Source: Paenibacillus oceani (GTDB lineage Bacteria > Bacillota > Bacilli > Paenibacillales > NBRC-103111). From it: DNA of 64,000 bases. Made by a program: the position numbers and the translations under genes. Shown piece after piece: positions 9,070 to 18,302 of the stretch. The stretch's first letter is position 1. Every line of letters begins with the position of its first letter. Below the pieces are notes generated by a model that ran no database searches, was not told the DNA's origin, and was given only the letters and a program-made list of their open reading frames with translations. The DNA lies in assembly GCF_014705615.1 (NCBI RefSeq), contig NZ_JACXJA010000010.1, positions 124,001 to 188,000 on the forward strand. The letters are read 5' to 3'.

Positions 9070-9903
9070 ATGAACGAGTTGAAACTCCAACTATGCGGCT
9101 ATTCGTATCACACCCAGCCGGCCAAATATTTGGACCATCAGGACGGTCTGCCGCACTATTTGTTCCGGCTTCAAATGGAAGGGTACTGTCAGGCTATGGT
9201 CGACGGCGCTTTAACTACAATCCGGCCGGGTGATTTACTGCTTTATATGCCAGGTGACCGGTACGAGCTCGTCATCGGCGCTCAGAAGAGCGAGCTGGGC
9301 GAGACCGCTTTGCTTAATGCGGACTATTTTCTTTCGTGCACGGGAGATTGGGTTGACGAATGGTGGAGACGAACTGCCAAAAGCCAAAAGACGAAAATTC
9401 ACTCCAGTGACAAATTGGTCTCTTTATGGCGCCATCTGGTGCTCGAAAAGCGGAGATTTCGGATGGGCGCCGACAATCTGGAGCTTCTCGGATATTTGCT
9501 GCGCGCGCTTTGCTTGTGCATCGATCAAGCCTTGTTGGAAACCACTGCCCCTCACGGACGATCGTTCGCTGCCGTAAGGATGAAAACTTTTATCGAAGAA
9601 AACGCGTTATTCGCTTTCAAGGTCGAGCACGTCGCACGTCATGTCAGCTTAAGCGTGTCCCGTTCCATTCACTTGTTCAAAGAATGCTTCGGTCTTTCGA
9701 TTATGGAATACGCCAAAGAGGTCAGACTTGCTGCTGCGATCGAACGGATCAAGTACAGTACGCTGCCGCTGGAACAAATCGCCGAAGCGTCGGGCTTTGC
9801 CAGCTACAGCTTCTTTTACCGGGCGTTTCGGCAAAAATACGGCCTCTCTCCGCTCGAATACCGGAAGCAGGAGTGGGACAGAGCCGGTATTTATCAAAAA
9901 TAG
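9070..9903 (+). CDS. AraC-family transcriptional regulator
   Basis: Likely sugar-responsive activator of the divergent SBP/sialidase/beta-helix/sulfatase operon. An N-terminal cupin-like ligand domain includes the TTIRPGDLLLYMPGDRYEL strand pattern. The C-terminal ~100 residues carry two helix-turn-helix motifs: VEHVARHVSLSVSRSIHLFK, then LEQIAEASGFASYSFFYRAF, ending with the conserved FRQKYGLSPLEYR. The start is fixed by GGAGG seven bases upstream (9058-9062); a longer reading from 8941 lacks such a site. Length about 277 residues is usual. Confidence 0.9.
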   Translation: MNELKLQLCGYSYHTQPAKYLDHQDGLPHYLFRLQMEGYCQAMVDGALTTIRPGDLLLYMPGDRYELVIGAQKSELGETALLNADYFLSCTGDWVDEWWRRTAKSQKTKIHSSDKLVSLWRHLVLEKRRFRMGADNLELLGYLLRALCLCIDQALLETTAPHGRSFAAVRMKTFIEENALFAFKVEHVARHVSLSVSRSIHLFKECFGLSIMEYAKEVRLAAAIERIKYSTLPLEQIAEASGFASYSFFYRAFRQKYGLSPLEYRKQEWDRAGIYQK

Positions 9904-9927
9904 CCGATGCCCCCGAAGACAGGTTGC

Positions 9928-9965
9928 AAAAAAGCGACTTGAACGAAAGCCGTTCGAGTCGCTTT
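9928..9965 (-). terminator. Intrinsic terminator, mainly minus strand
   Basis: A 15-base stem (9931-9945 with 9951-9965, one G-T pair) and a five-base loop, followed on the minus strand by six T. It ends the Gfo/Idh/MocA operon and probably also slows readthrough from the AraC gene on the plus strand, where the T-run is weak. Confidence 0.8.
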
Positions 9966-9976
9966 GGTTATGCCAG

Positions 9977-11041
9977 TTATTGTTGAAGCTTAACTTCCTC
10001 GCCCGTTTCAGCGGACAAATAAATCGCATTCAATATTTTGATGATGTCCACGCCATCCCCCGGTACCATGATCGGTGAAGCATTGCCGAGCAGACACTCT
10101 ACGAAATGATGAATGTTCTTCGTATGTTCCTTTCCGCCATTTTCGAGACGGGGAGTGATGTCGCACAACACCTCTTCGATTTCCGTCATCAGTTTCAGGT
10201 CCCTTCCCTCCAGACGGCAACCCGACTTCGTGCCGCGAAGCTCCAGAAACTTCAGATCGTCCTCGATGTTCGAAGCCCAGCTGAACTCGATCTGCAGTGT
10301 CGCCCCATTGTCGAAGCGGATAAATCCGGTGGCCAAATCCTCAACATCAAATATTCCATTTTCGCATGCTACTCCGAAGCTGCTGTCCTTTGACGCAGCA
10401 ACCTTATTGTCCGCAAATTTCGTATACGTTGCTCCGCTAACCGCTACCGGCGATGGATTGCCCATCAGCCATACGGCAAGATCAATCATATGGACACCAA
10501 GATCGATCAGCGGTCCTCCGCCGGATAACGATTTGGTCGTAAACCAGCCTCCCCTCCCCGGAATGCCTCTTCTTCGGATCCATCCGACGCGCCCGGTGTA
10601 GATGTCTCCCATATGCCCGGTTTCGATGTATCGTTTTAAAAATCGGGATGTGGGCATGAAACGGTTATTACGCATGATCATCAATAGGTTGCCGGATAAT
10701 GCCGCGGCGTCCGCCATTTGCTGCGCTTCTTCAGGAGTCATCGCGTCGGGCTTCTCGCAAAATACATGCAGCCCTTTGTTCAATGCGTATATGGAAATCT
10801 CAGCATGATATTTATTCGGCGTGGCGACTCCGACGGCATCCAGCTTCTCTTGCTCAAGCATAACCCGATAATCGGAATACACTTTCGTCACCCCGTATTG
10901 TTGAGCCAGCCGTTTCGCTTCGTCCTCTCTGGGATCGCAAAACGCAACAAGCTCGACGTGGGAATGGGACGTCCACCCGGGAGCATGCCCCAGTCTGAAA
11001 ATTGCGCCTGTTCCAATGATGCCGACTCTGATTTTATTCAT
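9977..11041 (-). CDS. Gfo/Idh/MocA-family sugar dehydrogenase
   Basis: NAD(P)-dependent oxidoreductase of the glucose-fructose oxidoreductase / inositol dehydrogenase family, 354 residues. The Rossmann fold starts at once (VGIIGTGAIFRLGHAPGW) and the family lysine motif appears as FCEKPDAMT near residues 92-100. The C-terminal half is the usual alpha/beta substrate domain. GGGAGG lies just upstream of the ATG. It follows the epimerase-like gene by 17 bases, so the two form an operon for conversion of a sugar or cyclitol; the substrate is not evident. Confidence 0.9.
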   Translation of the reverse strand: MNKIRVGIIGTGAIFRLGHAPGWTSHSHVELVAFCDPREDEAKRLAQQYGVTKVYSDYRVMLEQEKLDAVGVATPNKYHAEISIYALNKGLHVFCEKPDAMTPEEAQQMADAAALSGNLLMIMRNNRFMPTSRFLKRYIETGHMGDIYTGRVGWIRRRGIPGRGGWFTTKSLSGGGPLIDLGVHMIDLAVWLMGNPSPVAVSGATYTKFADNKVAASKDSSFGVACENGIFDVEDLATGFIRFDNGATLQIEFSWASNIEDDLKFLELRGTKSGCRLEGRDLKLMTEIEEVLCDITPRLENGGKEHTKNIHHFVECLLGNASPIMVPGDGVDIIKILNAIYLSAETGEEVKLQQ

Positions 11042-11058
11042 GGTATCCTCCCTGTTCG

Positions 11059-11820
11059 TTATGCGACTCCCATTGCTTGCAAGTTTCTCATACTTATTTC
11101 AATGCTTCGCAGAGGAGAATGCCGCTCGCACTTGTCCTGCTCTACGATGTAGTGCTGCACGCCTGCTTCCGCAGCGGCTGCGAAAATGGCCGGATAGTCG
11201 ATGATGCCCTCGCCAACCTCCGCAAACGTTCCTTCGTCATCATCCGCCATATCCTTAACATGAACCAGCGGGCAGCGTCCTTTGTTAGCTAGTAAATACT
11301 GCAGCGGGTCCAATCCGGCTTTTCGAATCCAGTACAGATCCAATTCCGCATGAAGCAAATGAGGTTCCACCTGATTATAGATCCGATCCAGTATGTATTC
11401 GCCATGTATCTGCTCAAATTCGAAAGCATGATTGTGATAAGCGAATGTCAGACCTTGCCGGGCGCATTCCGAACCGATCAGCCTGAATTCATCTATCATG
11501 GCTTGAAAGTCCGACTCCTCCGTCAAATTGACTATTTTTGCCGAAGGACAAACGAGATAACTGGCGCCGATCTCGAGGCATTGTTCGATTTGCCGGGATA
11601 GCTCGCTTCGCAAAAGCGGCAGCGACACATGGGCGGACACAGCACGAAGTCCGGTGTCATCGAGAAGTTTACGGATGTAACCGGCCTCCTTCCCATAGTA
11701 GCCGGCGAACTCTAAGGTTTTAAAGCCGATCTCCGCAACTTGCCGAATCACGCCGTCAAAATCGTCCTTCAGCTCGTTACGTAGGGTGAATAATTGCAGA
11801 CCGACCGGAATTGGGGTCAT
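11059..11820 (-). CDS. Sugar phosphate isomerase/epimerase (xylose isomerase-like TIM barrel)
   Basis: AP-endonuclease-2 / xylose-isomerase-like barrel of 253 residues, the family that includes sugar epimerases and inosose dehydratases. Visible metal-binding type motifs are FAYHNHAFEFE, LHAELDLYWIRKAG, LVHVKDM and a closing IVEQDKCE. It is the first gene of a two-gene operon with the Gfo/Idh/MocA enzyme, a very common pairing in sugar and inositol catabolism. It is cytoplasmic; the specific sugar is not determined. Confidence 0.88.
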   Translation of the reverse strand: MTPIPVGLQLFTLRNELKDDFDGVIRQVAEIGFKTLEFAGYYGKEAGYIRKLLDDTGLRAVSAHVSLPLLRSELSRQIEQCLEIGASYLVCPSAKIVNLTEESDFQAMIDEFRLIGSECARQGLTFAYHNHAFEFEQIHGEYILDRIYNQVEPHLLHAELDLYWIRKAGLDPLQYLLANKGRCPLVHVKDMADDDEGTFAEVGEGIIDYPAIFAAAAEAGVQHYIVEQDKCERHSPLRSIEISMRNLQAMGVA

Positions 11821-12020
11821 CGTAATCGCTCCTTCAGCTCGTTAGTTTTAAGCAGATGCCTAACAAACAGTGTAATCAAGCTGCCACTCGATGCCCATAT
11901 CATATTCGCCTGCTCTATGAACTATTGTGCTATCATTCTTCGAAAGTGACAGTTGATCAGTTCGTTCCCCTCGCCCCGGATCCAGTTTGTGACAACTCAT
12001 GACCACAAGAAAAAGAGTAA
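11821..12020. other. Non-coding stretch upstream of the epimerase operon
   Basis: Part of a 445-base gap. It must hold the promoter of the minus-strand epimerase/dehydrogenase operon, but I see no convincing -35/-10 pair. No gene is apparent. Confidence 0.4.
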
Positions 12021-12047
12021 GCCCGCATCGGACATTTCGATGCGGGC
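12009..12047 (-). terminator. Intrinsic terminator of the methyltransferase-TPR gene
   Basis: A perfect 10-base stem GCCCGCATCG / CGATGCGGGC (12021-12030 and 12038-12047) with a seven-base loop. On the minus strand it is followed by a T-rich run (TTACTCTTTTTCTT). It lies downstream of the gene at 12266-13834. Confidence 0.8.
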
Positions 12048-12154
12048 ACCTTATATATATGATTGTTTAGAGGATCCGGAACATACAGCACCATAATGAC
12101 TTTTAGTCGCATTAAGGATAATCACGTCGTCTCAATACTCCGCCTTCTGAACCC

Positions 12155-12250
12155 GACAAAGCCAGCTGTAATTACGCGATCATGGACTGGTATTCCCGGT
12201 ACATCATCGACTGGCAGCTCGAACAATCCCTAGAGATTATAGACGATTTT
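12155..12250 (+). pseudogene. IS3-family transposase fragment
   Basis: A short plus-strand reading frame translates to AIMDWYSRYIIDWQLEQSLE, which matches the core of IS3/IS150-type integrase domains (the block around the second catalytic Asp, normally A-I-I-D-W-Y-S-R-Y-I-V). Nothing else of the transposase and no terminal inverted repeats are visible, so only about 30 codons survive. It lies just downstream of the AT-richer methyltransferase-TPR gene and suggests that this gene sits at an old insertion or rearrangement site. Confidence 0.65.
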
Positions 12251-12265
12251 TCAATGGAAATCTCT

Positions 12266-13834
12266 TTATCCAGCAGATTCATTTAAGGCGTTCAACAGAG
12301 CAAGAGCCTCAACATGTTCAGGCTCCAGTACCAGTGCCTTTCGCAAGAACTTCGTAGTCTCTTCAGCCAAACCAAGTTCATAGCTGCATATAGCTAGACA
12401 ATAGAAGACAGTCGGGACCGACTCTTCTTCATCATTACGTAAAGATAAAGATGTTTCCAAGAACATCTTTGCATCTTCATACATGTCCATCTCGAACAGA
12501 AGTAGCCCAGCATCCATAGCTAAATCATAGCGCTGCTTCAACTCGTAGTATGAAGCCCACATAATGTGAATGCTTCTCTGGATATCCAGCCTTTCTTCAT
12601 CATTCATCTCTGGTAGCAAGTCCGAAAGGTGTTTTGCGCTCTGGATGAAAAACTCCGCATCATATCCACCCAAACGCCAAAAAGCCAGAATTTGCTGTAT
12701 TCCCATTGTGTCGAGCCGCCGGTCTACCCATTCCTTCATACTAAAAAATTCATCCGGCCCAAAACGTTCGATAAATCGCCGGTAAGCCAATCTAGTGTTG
12801 GCATAACACATTGGCGATTCCATCATGAATATACATCCGACATTTAAATTTTTATAATGATGCGTGGTGAAGAGTGACTTTGCACCCTTTTGCTCATACT
12901 CATATTGAATCGCATGATAGTTTACCGTTAATGAAAAACTACCATGATGAATGAACTGGGGTGGCTCCGCAAATTTCCAGTTCTCCAGCCGGTGATCGCC
13001 CTTATCGGCTGTGATCAGAAGAAAGCCTGCTTGAGACAGCTGATTCAGCCGATCCAAGCATGTCAATCCTGCCATTGGAAACAGGATATACGAATCCTCA
13101 AGCTCATGCATATAAAGCTTGAGCAGATTGTGATATTGGTAATTTTCTTCTTCATATTCAATCGCTCTGCGACGCTCGTATTTCAATGTCATTTTTTCCA
13201 TTACTTCTGACAGCTTTAGTTGCTTGGAATTGTTCGGAAGCTCGACTAAAACATCGCATTCAAATATTTTACCGTCATCCACATGAATTAGCTCTTGCGG
13301 AATACTGTCAAAAAAATAATTTGCTACAATCAGCAGCGGCTGCTTCAGATCACCCGGCCGGATGCTTGCTTGAGAAACGACCAAATTTAACTCCGTGTCG
13401 TGCACGGCATCAAATACTGCGAAATCCAGCAGTCCCTCTCGAATAAAAGATTGCATTGCAGGGTGTTTTTCCCAAATCTTAACATTTTTTAAAACCAGAT
13501 CGGTCATAACATAACGAAAAGGAGGCAGAGCAATACCCGCGTAATCTCTCAGTTTACACAGTTCATGTAATACATGAAATGCAAGACGGCCAGCTCCCGC
13601 ACCCAGTTCTAGGATGATAACGGGATCAGAATTTTCTCCCCTATCAGACTGGTCTTGAAGAAATCCGAATATCATTTCTGCGTATGCTGTTGCAATCATG
13701 GGATTGCTTGTTATATATTGCGGAACCTGGTCATTACTCCAAGCGTTTAGTCCTTGTTCTTCAAAATAATTGCGCTGTAAATCCCAGAGGGGTGATTCGC
13801 TGAAGCGAAATCTTTGTTGTCCATTCTCTCCCAT
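12266..13834 (-). CDS. SAM-dependent methyltransferase with C-terminal TPR repeats
   Basis: 522-residue cytoplasmic protein. The SAM-binding motif IILELGAGAGRLAFHVL lies near residues 74-90, and LLIVANYFFDSIPQELI further on resembles the post-I/acidic region of MidA/NDUFAF7-like arginine methyltransferases. The last ~120 residues are helical repeats of TPR type (YDLAMDAGLLLFEMDMYEDA, then CYELGLAEETTKFLRKALVLEPEHVEA). The target is unknown. Base composition is clearly AT-richer than the neighbours, the ribosome site is weak (AGCAGG), and an IS3 scrap lies downstream, all consistent with horizontal gain. It appears to be monocistronic. Confidence 0.75.
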   Translation of the reverse strand: MGENGQQRFRFSESPLWDLQRNYFEEQGLNAWSNDQVPQYITSNPMIATAYAEMIFGFLQDQSDRGENSDPVIILELGAGAGRLAFHVLHELCKLRDYAGIALPPFRYVMTDLVLKNVKIWEKHPAMQSFIREGLLDFAVFDAVHDTELNLVVSQASIRPGDLKQPLLIVANYFFDSIPQELIHVDDGKIFECDVLVELPNNSKQLKLSEVMEKMTLKYERRRAIEYEEENYQYHNLLKLYMHELEDSYILFPMAGLTCLDRLNQLSQAGFLLITADKGDHRLENWKFAEPPQFIHHGSFSLTVNYHAIQYEYEQKGAKSLFTTHHYKNLNVGCIFMMESPMCYANTRLAYRRFIERFGPDEFFSMKEWVDRRLDTMGIQQILAFWRLGGYDAEFFIQSAKHLSDLLPEMNDEERLDIQRSIHIMWASYYELKQRYDLAMDAGLLLFEMDMYEDAKMFLETSLSLRNDEEESVPTVFYCLAICSYELGLAEETTKFLRKALVLEPEHVEALALLNALNESAG

Positions 13835-14057
13835 TCGTAATAAACCTGCTTTCTGGCATCATTTGCGACAGTCTTTTATCACAAAGGATGTTACTACAAC
13901 ATCCGGCAGCCACCAAAGAAATGTCTTTTGAATCGTACCACAAGAGTCCCTTATACTGCAGCCCAGGCCGAAAAAATGGTCGTGGTCGGTCGTTAATACG
14001 TCTATCGTTTTGTGATCATTCCCACCTAGCTCTAGCTTGACGTGCGCATGAAACGGA

Positions 14058-15599
14058 TTATTCGGGCACCGGCTCATCCTCCGCCAGAAGCCGTTTCAAC
14101 CGGCGTCTGAGCCGTTTTTCCTCAGCCCGTCGTATTTTATCCTCTTCCCTCAGCGATTTCAGCAGCGAAACGCACATGCCGAGCAAAATAGCCGCAAAAG
14201 GCAGTGCCGCCGCGATCGAAGCCGTTTGCAGACCGCTGAGTCCCCCGCTTAGAAGCAACACAACGGCGATGGACGATTGCAGCACGCCCCATGTGATTTT
14301 GATGCCGGTTCCCGGGTTCAGATTCCCTTTCGAGGTAAACATGCCGAGAACAAAGGTCGCCGAATCGGCGGAAGTGATAAAAAACGTAATAATGAGCAGC
14401 GTCGCAATCGAGACAATCACCGTACCGAGCGGCAGCTGCTTCAGTGCTACAAATAGCGCCGTCGTCATATCCTGCTTGACGGAATCGGCCAACTCCAGCC
14501 TGTCAAACAACTCCAGATGCAAGCCCGTGCCTCCGAACACGGAAAACCAGATAAAACCGAAGGCGCTCGGTACCAGCAGCACACCGAGTATAAACTCTTT
14601 AATCGTCCTGCCTTTCGATACGCGAGCGATAAAACTGCCTACGAAAGGAGCCCAGGCAATCCACCAGGCCCAATAAAACAGCGTCCATTCTCCGACCCAG
14701 GTACCCTTGGAGAACGGTGTCAGCCTGAGACTCATATTGATCACATTTTGCAAATAGCTGCCCAGCGTCGTAGTTAACGTATCGAAGATAAACGCGGAAG
14801 GACCGGTGACCCATACAAAAAGCATCAGGACAACCGCAACGATTAGGTTGGAATTGCTGAGCGTCTTAATCCCCCGGTCCAGGCCGGTCGTTGCCGATAC
14901 CAGGAACAGAACCGTTACGACCGCTATAATTGAAATCTGGACGGTGACGGTATTCGGCAATCCGAACAGGAACCTCAAGCCTCCGTTGATTTGCAAGGCT
15001 CCAAGCCCTAGTGAGGTCGCAACACCGAAAACGGTCGCGATGACGGCCAGCATATCGATTGCCTGCCCGGCGATTCCCTTGACGGCTTTCTCTCCAAGCA
15101 GAGGAACAAACGTGGAGCTGATCAGGCCTTTATATCCTTTACGAAACTGAAAATAAGCGAGCGTCAAAGCGATAACCGTATATACAGCCCAAGGATGCAG
15201 TCCCCAGTGAAAAAACGAATATCGCATTGCCAGCCGCGCCGCCTCCGTTGTACGGCCTGCGACCCCTTCGGGCGGAGTCAAGTAATGGGACAACGGTTCG
15301 GCCACTCCCCAGAAGATCAGTCCGATTCCCATCCCGGCGCTGAACAGCATCGCGAACCAAGAGATCAGCGAATATTCCGGTTCATCGTCATCGTCTCCAA
15401 GACGGATGTTTCCGAATTTGCTAAACGCCAAATAAAGCGAAAACACAAGAAAAAATAACGTTGCCATCAAGTAAAACCAGCCGAAATTTTGAATCGAAAA
15501 CTGATAGGCCTGATTGGCGAATGCCGCCAGCTGTTCCGGAGCAGCCGTTCCCCAGACGGCAAACAATACGATGACGATGATTGTTGCAACGAAGACCAC
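14058..15599 (-). CDS. BCCT-family glycine betaine/choline/carnitine transporter
   Basis: Secondary, ion-driven uptake of a quaternary-ammonium compatible solute; 513 residues with about 12 membrane segments. The diagnostic stretch MGIGLIFWGVAEPLSHY is near residues 89-105 and the substrate-box region FYWAWWIAWAPFVGSFIARVSKGR is near 308-331. It starts with GTG, set by GGAGG seven bases upstream. The C-terminal tail is strongly charged (RRAEEKRLRRRLKRL), as in osmosensing members such as OpuD/BetP. It lies 103 bases downstream of mrpG on the same strand, so Na+ homeostasis and compatible-solute uptake are neighbours here. Confidence 0.93.
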   Translation of the reverse strand: MVFVATIIVIVLFAVWGTAAPEQLAAFANQAYQFSIQNFGWFYLMATLFFLVFSLYLAFSKFGNIRLGDDDDEPEYSLISWFAMLFSAGMGIGLIFWGVAEPLSHYLTPPEGVAGRTTEAARLAMRYSFFHWGLHPWAVYTVIALTLAYFQFRKGYKGLISSTFVPLLGEKAVKGIAGQAIDMLAVIATVFGVATSLGLGALQINGGLRFLFGLPNTVTVQISIIAVVTVLFLVSATTGLDRGIKTLSNSNLIVAVVLMLFVWVTGPSAFIFDTLTTTLGSYLQNVINMSLRLTPFSKGTWVGEWTLFYWAWWIAWAPFVGSFIARVSKGRTIKEFILGVLLVPSAFGFIWFSVFGGTGLHLELFDRLELADSVKQDMTTALFVALKQLPLGTVIVSIATLLIITFFITSADSATFVLGMFTSKGNLNPGTGIKITWGVLQSSIAVVLLLSGGLSGLQTASIAAALPFAAILLGMCVSLLKSLREEDKIRRAEEKRLRRRLKRLLAEDEPVPE

Positions 15600-15702
15600 A
15601 CGTGTCCCTCCATTCTCTGGGAGTTATACCCGCAGGTCTTCATTATGTGCGTGCCGCCTGTCCGTTATGCAGCCCGACTTGCATTGTCCTCCGGTTATTT
15701 TG

Positions 15703-16062
15703 CTACTCGCCCTTTTCTTGCTCCAGACTTTGCTGCGCCCAGTCATCCTGAACGCTTTTTTTCCATAAAGGGACGCCGGTCCGGTAAGCGGCTCTGCCGT
15801 TCAGATGACCCGCTACAGGGGCGGTAACAAATACGAACAAAATGCCCAGCAGCAGCTTGGCGCTTACATGGTCCAAATAAAAGGCAAAGTATAGAAACAC
15901 GCCAAGCAGGATAAGCAAGACTCCAAGTGTCGCGCTTTTGGTAGCCGCATGCGAGCGCAAGTAAACGTCCGGAAGCCGGATCAAGCCGAAGGCGCTCAGT
16001 GCGCTGATCAAAGCGCCGGCCAATATGAGGATGCCGATTAATATTTCACCGAACTGACTCAT
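15703..16062 (-). CDS. mrpG: Mrp Na+/H+ antiporter subunit G
   Basis: Small membrane subunit of the multi-subunit Mrp (Mnh/Sha) Na+/H+ antiporter. Three hydrophobic helices, with the family core LIRLPDVYLRSHAATKSATLG near the start. The chosen ATG gives MSQFGEILIG and 119 residues, matching the family; an in-frame ATG 15 codons upstream would lie deep inside mrpF. It overlaps the mrpF 3' end by 17 bases. Last gene of the mrp run. Confidence 0.92.
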   Translation of the reverse strand: MSQFGEILIGILILAGALISALSAFGLIRLPDVYLRSHAATKSATLGVLLILLGVFLYFAFYLDHVSAKLLLGILFVFVTAPVAGHLNGRAAYRTGVPLWKKSVQDDWAQQSLEQEKGE

Positions 16063-16339
16063 CGTCTCCGCTTTCAAGGACAGCCCCCCTTTCCATATAG
16101 CGGGCAAAGGCCGCGGTGCCGATAAAGGTAAGAATGCCTATCACCAATATGATGTCGAAATAAACACTCGTTCTCAGCAGGACACTTATGATCGCAATCA
16201 TCGACAGCAGCAGGACGCCGATCAGATCCAGCGAAGCGATCCTGTCGGGGACGGAAGGTCCCTTCAACAGACGGTAAATACAGCCGATGACGGCAAGAGC
16301 CATCAGTGCAAGCGACAATAGCAGCAGACTGGTCATCAA
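16046..16339 (-). CDS. mrpF: Mrp Na+/H+ antiporter subunit F
   Basis: 97-residue membrane protein with three predicted helices and the conserved KGPSVPDRIASLDLIG segment of MrpF/MnhF. The start overlaps the mrpE stop in an ATGA (16336-16339), and the 3' end overlaps mrpG by 17 bases, so translation is coupled through the operon. Confidence 0.92.
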   Translation of the reverse strand: MMTSLLLLSLALMALAVIGCIYRLLKGPSVPDRIASLDLIGVLLLSMIAIISVLLRTSVYFDIILVIGILTFIGTAAFARYMERGAVLESGDDESVR

Positions 16340-16815
16340 GGCCGGGTCACCTCCAAAATCGCTTTTTCAAACGTTTCTTTGATTTGTTTGGAAAGCTCGT
16401 CTGCGTCCTCGATATCCATCGCGTGAATATATAGTATTTGTCCGTCCTTCGACACATCGAGCGTTAAAGTGCCTGGAGTCAGGCAAATCAAGCAGGACAA
16501 AATCGTAATCTCCCAATCCGACTTCAGCTCCGTCTTTAAGGCGAAGATGCCCGGACGAATCGAAAGGCGGGGCTTGACGATTTGTACCATAACGGCAAAG
16601 CTGGATATCAGCAGTTCTTTAACAAATAAGAGCAGCAGCTTCACGATCGCCCACAGACGTTTCATATAAAACTCGTGCGGCCAAAACCGGTGGAGCAGAC
16701 CGATCAGCAGCACACCGAGCAGATACCCGACAAGGAGCCGCTGGAACGACCAGTCGTTAAACAGGAACATCCAGACGAAGGCAATGATCAGGTTTAATAA
16801 AAGCTGTAGGGCCAT
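16336..16815 (-). CDS. mrpE: Mrp Na+/H+ antiporter subunit E
   Basis: 159 residues from MALQLLLNLI, the length expected for MrpE. Two N-terminal membrane helices are followed by a cytoplasmic domain with the typical LTPGTLTLDV strand. The start is set by AAGGAG eight bases upstream and lies six bases after the mrpD stop; a longer frame reaching into mrpD is rejected. Confidence 0.92.
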   Translation of the reverse strand: MALQLLLNLIIAFVWMFLFNDWSFQRLLVGYLLGVLLIGLLHRFWPHEFYMKRLWAIVKLLLLFVKELLISSFAVMVQIVKPRLSIRPGIFALKTELKSDWEITILSCLICLTPGTLTLDVSKDGQILYIHAMDIEDADELSKQIKETFEKAILEVTRP

Positions 16816-16820
16816 CTCAT

Positions 16821-18302
16821 CTACTCCTTCAAGACCGAATGAATATACGTATTTGGATGCAGCAGCGTGTCCGAGGCGTCCGTCGCGAACCGGTACACCC
16901 ATTCCGATCCGAGCCCCATCGCGATCATGACGATGAGCAGGAGTGCCGTCGAGACGTAAGCCGTTCGGGGTGAACCCGCAGCGGGAGCCTCAGCGGGCCG
17001 CTTCTCCTCCCCCCAAAAAGCCGCCATGAACATACGCACCAGCGAATACAGCACGACAAGGCTAGTTAGCAGGGAAATCCCGGTTAACCAGAACGCGTGA
17101 TCTTTCAGTCCGCCCTGGACGATCAGTAACTTCCCTGTAAATCCGCTTAGTGGAGGGATACCCGCGACGGACAAAGCCGTAATGAAAAACATCCAGCCGA
17201 TCGCGGGACGGCGCCTGATCAGCCCTCCCATCTCGTCCAGCCGGCTCGTGCCTGCCGCGGTGATCAGCAGCCCCCCTAGCATAAACAGCAGCGCTTTCGC
17301 TATCATATCGTGAAGCAAATAAATAACAACTCCGTTCAAGGCTTCCCCGTTCGAAACGGACATGCCGAATCCGATAAATCCGACCGACAAAATGACGTTG
17401 TAATTCAAAATCCGGTAAACGTCGGTATAAGCGATCGCCCCTATGGCGCCAAGCAGCATCGTAGCGGCGGACATCCACCCCAGCCACTGATGCGTGATGC
17501 CCGGATCGTGATGAAAAATAAGCGTGAACATCCGCAGCAGCGCGTAAAGACCCACTTTCGTCAGCAATGCGCCGAACAAGGCGGATACGGCAGCCGGCGG
17601 AACGCTATAGGAACCCGGCAGCCAAAAAAACAAAAACAAGCCGGCCTTCAGCGAGAATACGATCAAAAACAAAATGGCGATGACATTTATAATTCCTGAT
17701 TGTCCGATTTCCGCCACACGAAGCGACAGATCCGCCATATTTAACGTGCCCACTGTTCCGTACAGATAGGCTACCGCCGCGACGAACAAGGTAGAGGACA
17801 GGATGTTGATCATCATGTACTTCAACGTTTCCCGCAACTGCCGTTTCGTTCCCCCAAGCACGATCAGCGCGTATGAGGCGATCAGCATGACCTCGAAGCA
17901 GACAAACAGGTTGAATATATCGCCGGTCAGAAACGATCCATTCACCCCAACGAGCAGAAACTGAAATAGTGGATAATAATAATAACGCTCGCGCTGCTCC
18001 CCGACCGTACCGAAGGAATACAGCAAACAAAAGGCGGAGGCGATCGTTGCGGCGAGTACGAGCAAGGCCGCGGTCATATCGGCGACGAATACGATCCCGT
18101 AAGGCGGGCTCCAGCCGCCCATATACAGGGTCTGGATACCTTCCTTCCTCACCTGCAGGAGCAAGATCAACGCGGAACCGATGGTGGCCGATAAACTGAC
18201 CGCGCTCAGCCATCGTTGGACGAAAATGTTGTTTTTGAAAAAGATGAGCGCAGCCGCCGTGCATAAAGGGATCAGTAAAGGCCAGATCAGCAAGTTATTC
18301 AT
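16821..18302 (-). CDS. mrpD: Mrp Na+/H+ antiporter subunit D (NuoN/NuoM-like)
   Basis: 493-residue, about 14-helix subunit related to the proton-pumping subunits of complex I. The NuoN/M-like core includes the lysine-bearing helix SLKAGLFLFFWLPGSYSVPP and the LLHDMIAKALLFMLGG helix, both central to proton transfer in this family. It overlaps mrpC by eight bases. Confidence 0.94.
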   Translation of the reverse strand: MNNLLIWPLLIPLCTAAALIFFKNNIFVQRWLSAVSLSATIGSALILLLQVRKEGIQTLYMGGWSPPYGIVFVADMTAALLVLAATIASAFCLLYSFGTVGEQRERYYYYPLFQFLLVGVNGSFLTGDIFNLFVCFEVMLIASYALIVLGGTKRQLRETLKYMMINILSSTLFVAAVAYLYGTVGTLNMADLSLRVAEIGQSGIINVIAILFLIVFSLKAGLFLFFWLPGSYSVPPAAVSALFGALLTKVGLYALLRMFTLIFHHDPGITHQWLGWMSAATMLLGAIGAIAYTDVYRILNYNVILSVGFIGFGMSVSNGEALNGVVIYLLHDMIAKALLFMLGGLLITAAGTSRLDEMGGLIRRRPAIGWMFFITALSVAGIPPLSGFTGKLLIVQGGLKDHAFWLTGISLLTSLVVLYSLVRMFMAAFWGEEKRPAEAPAAGSPRTAYVSTALLLIVMIAMGLGSEWVYRFATDASDTLLHPNTYIHSVLKE

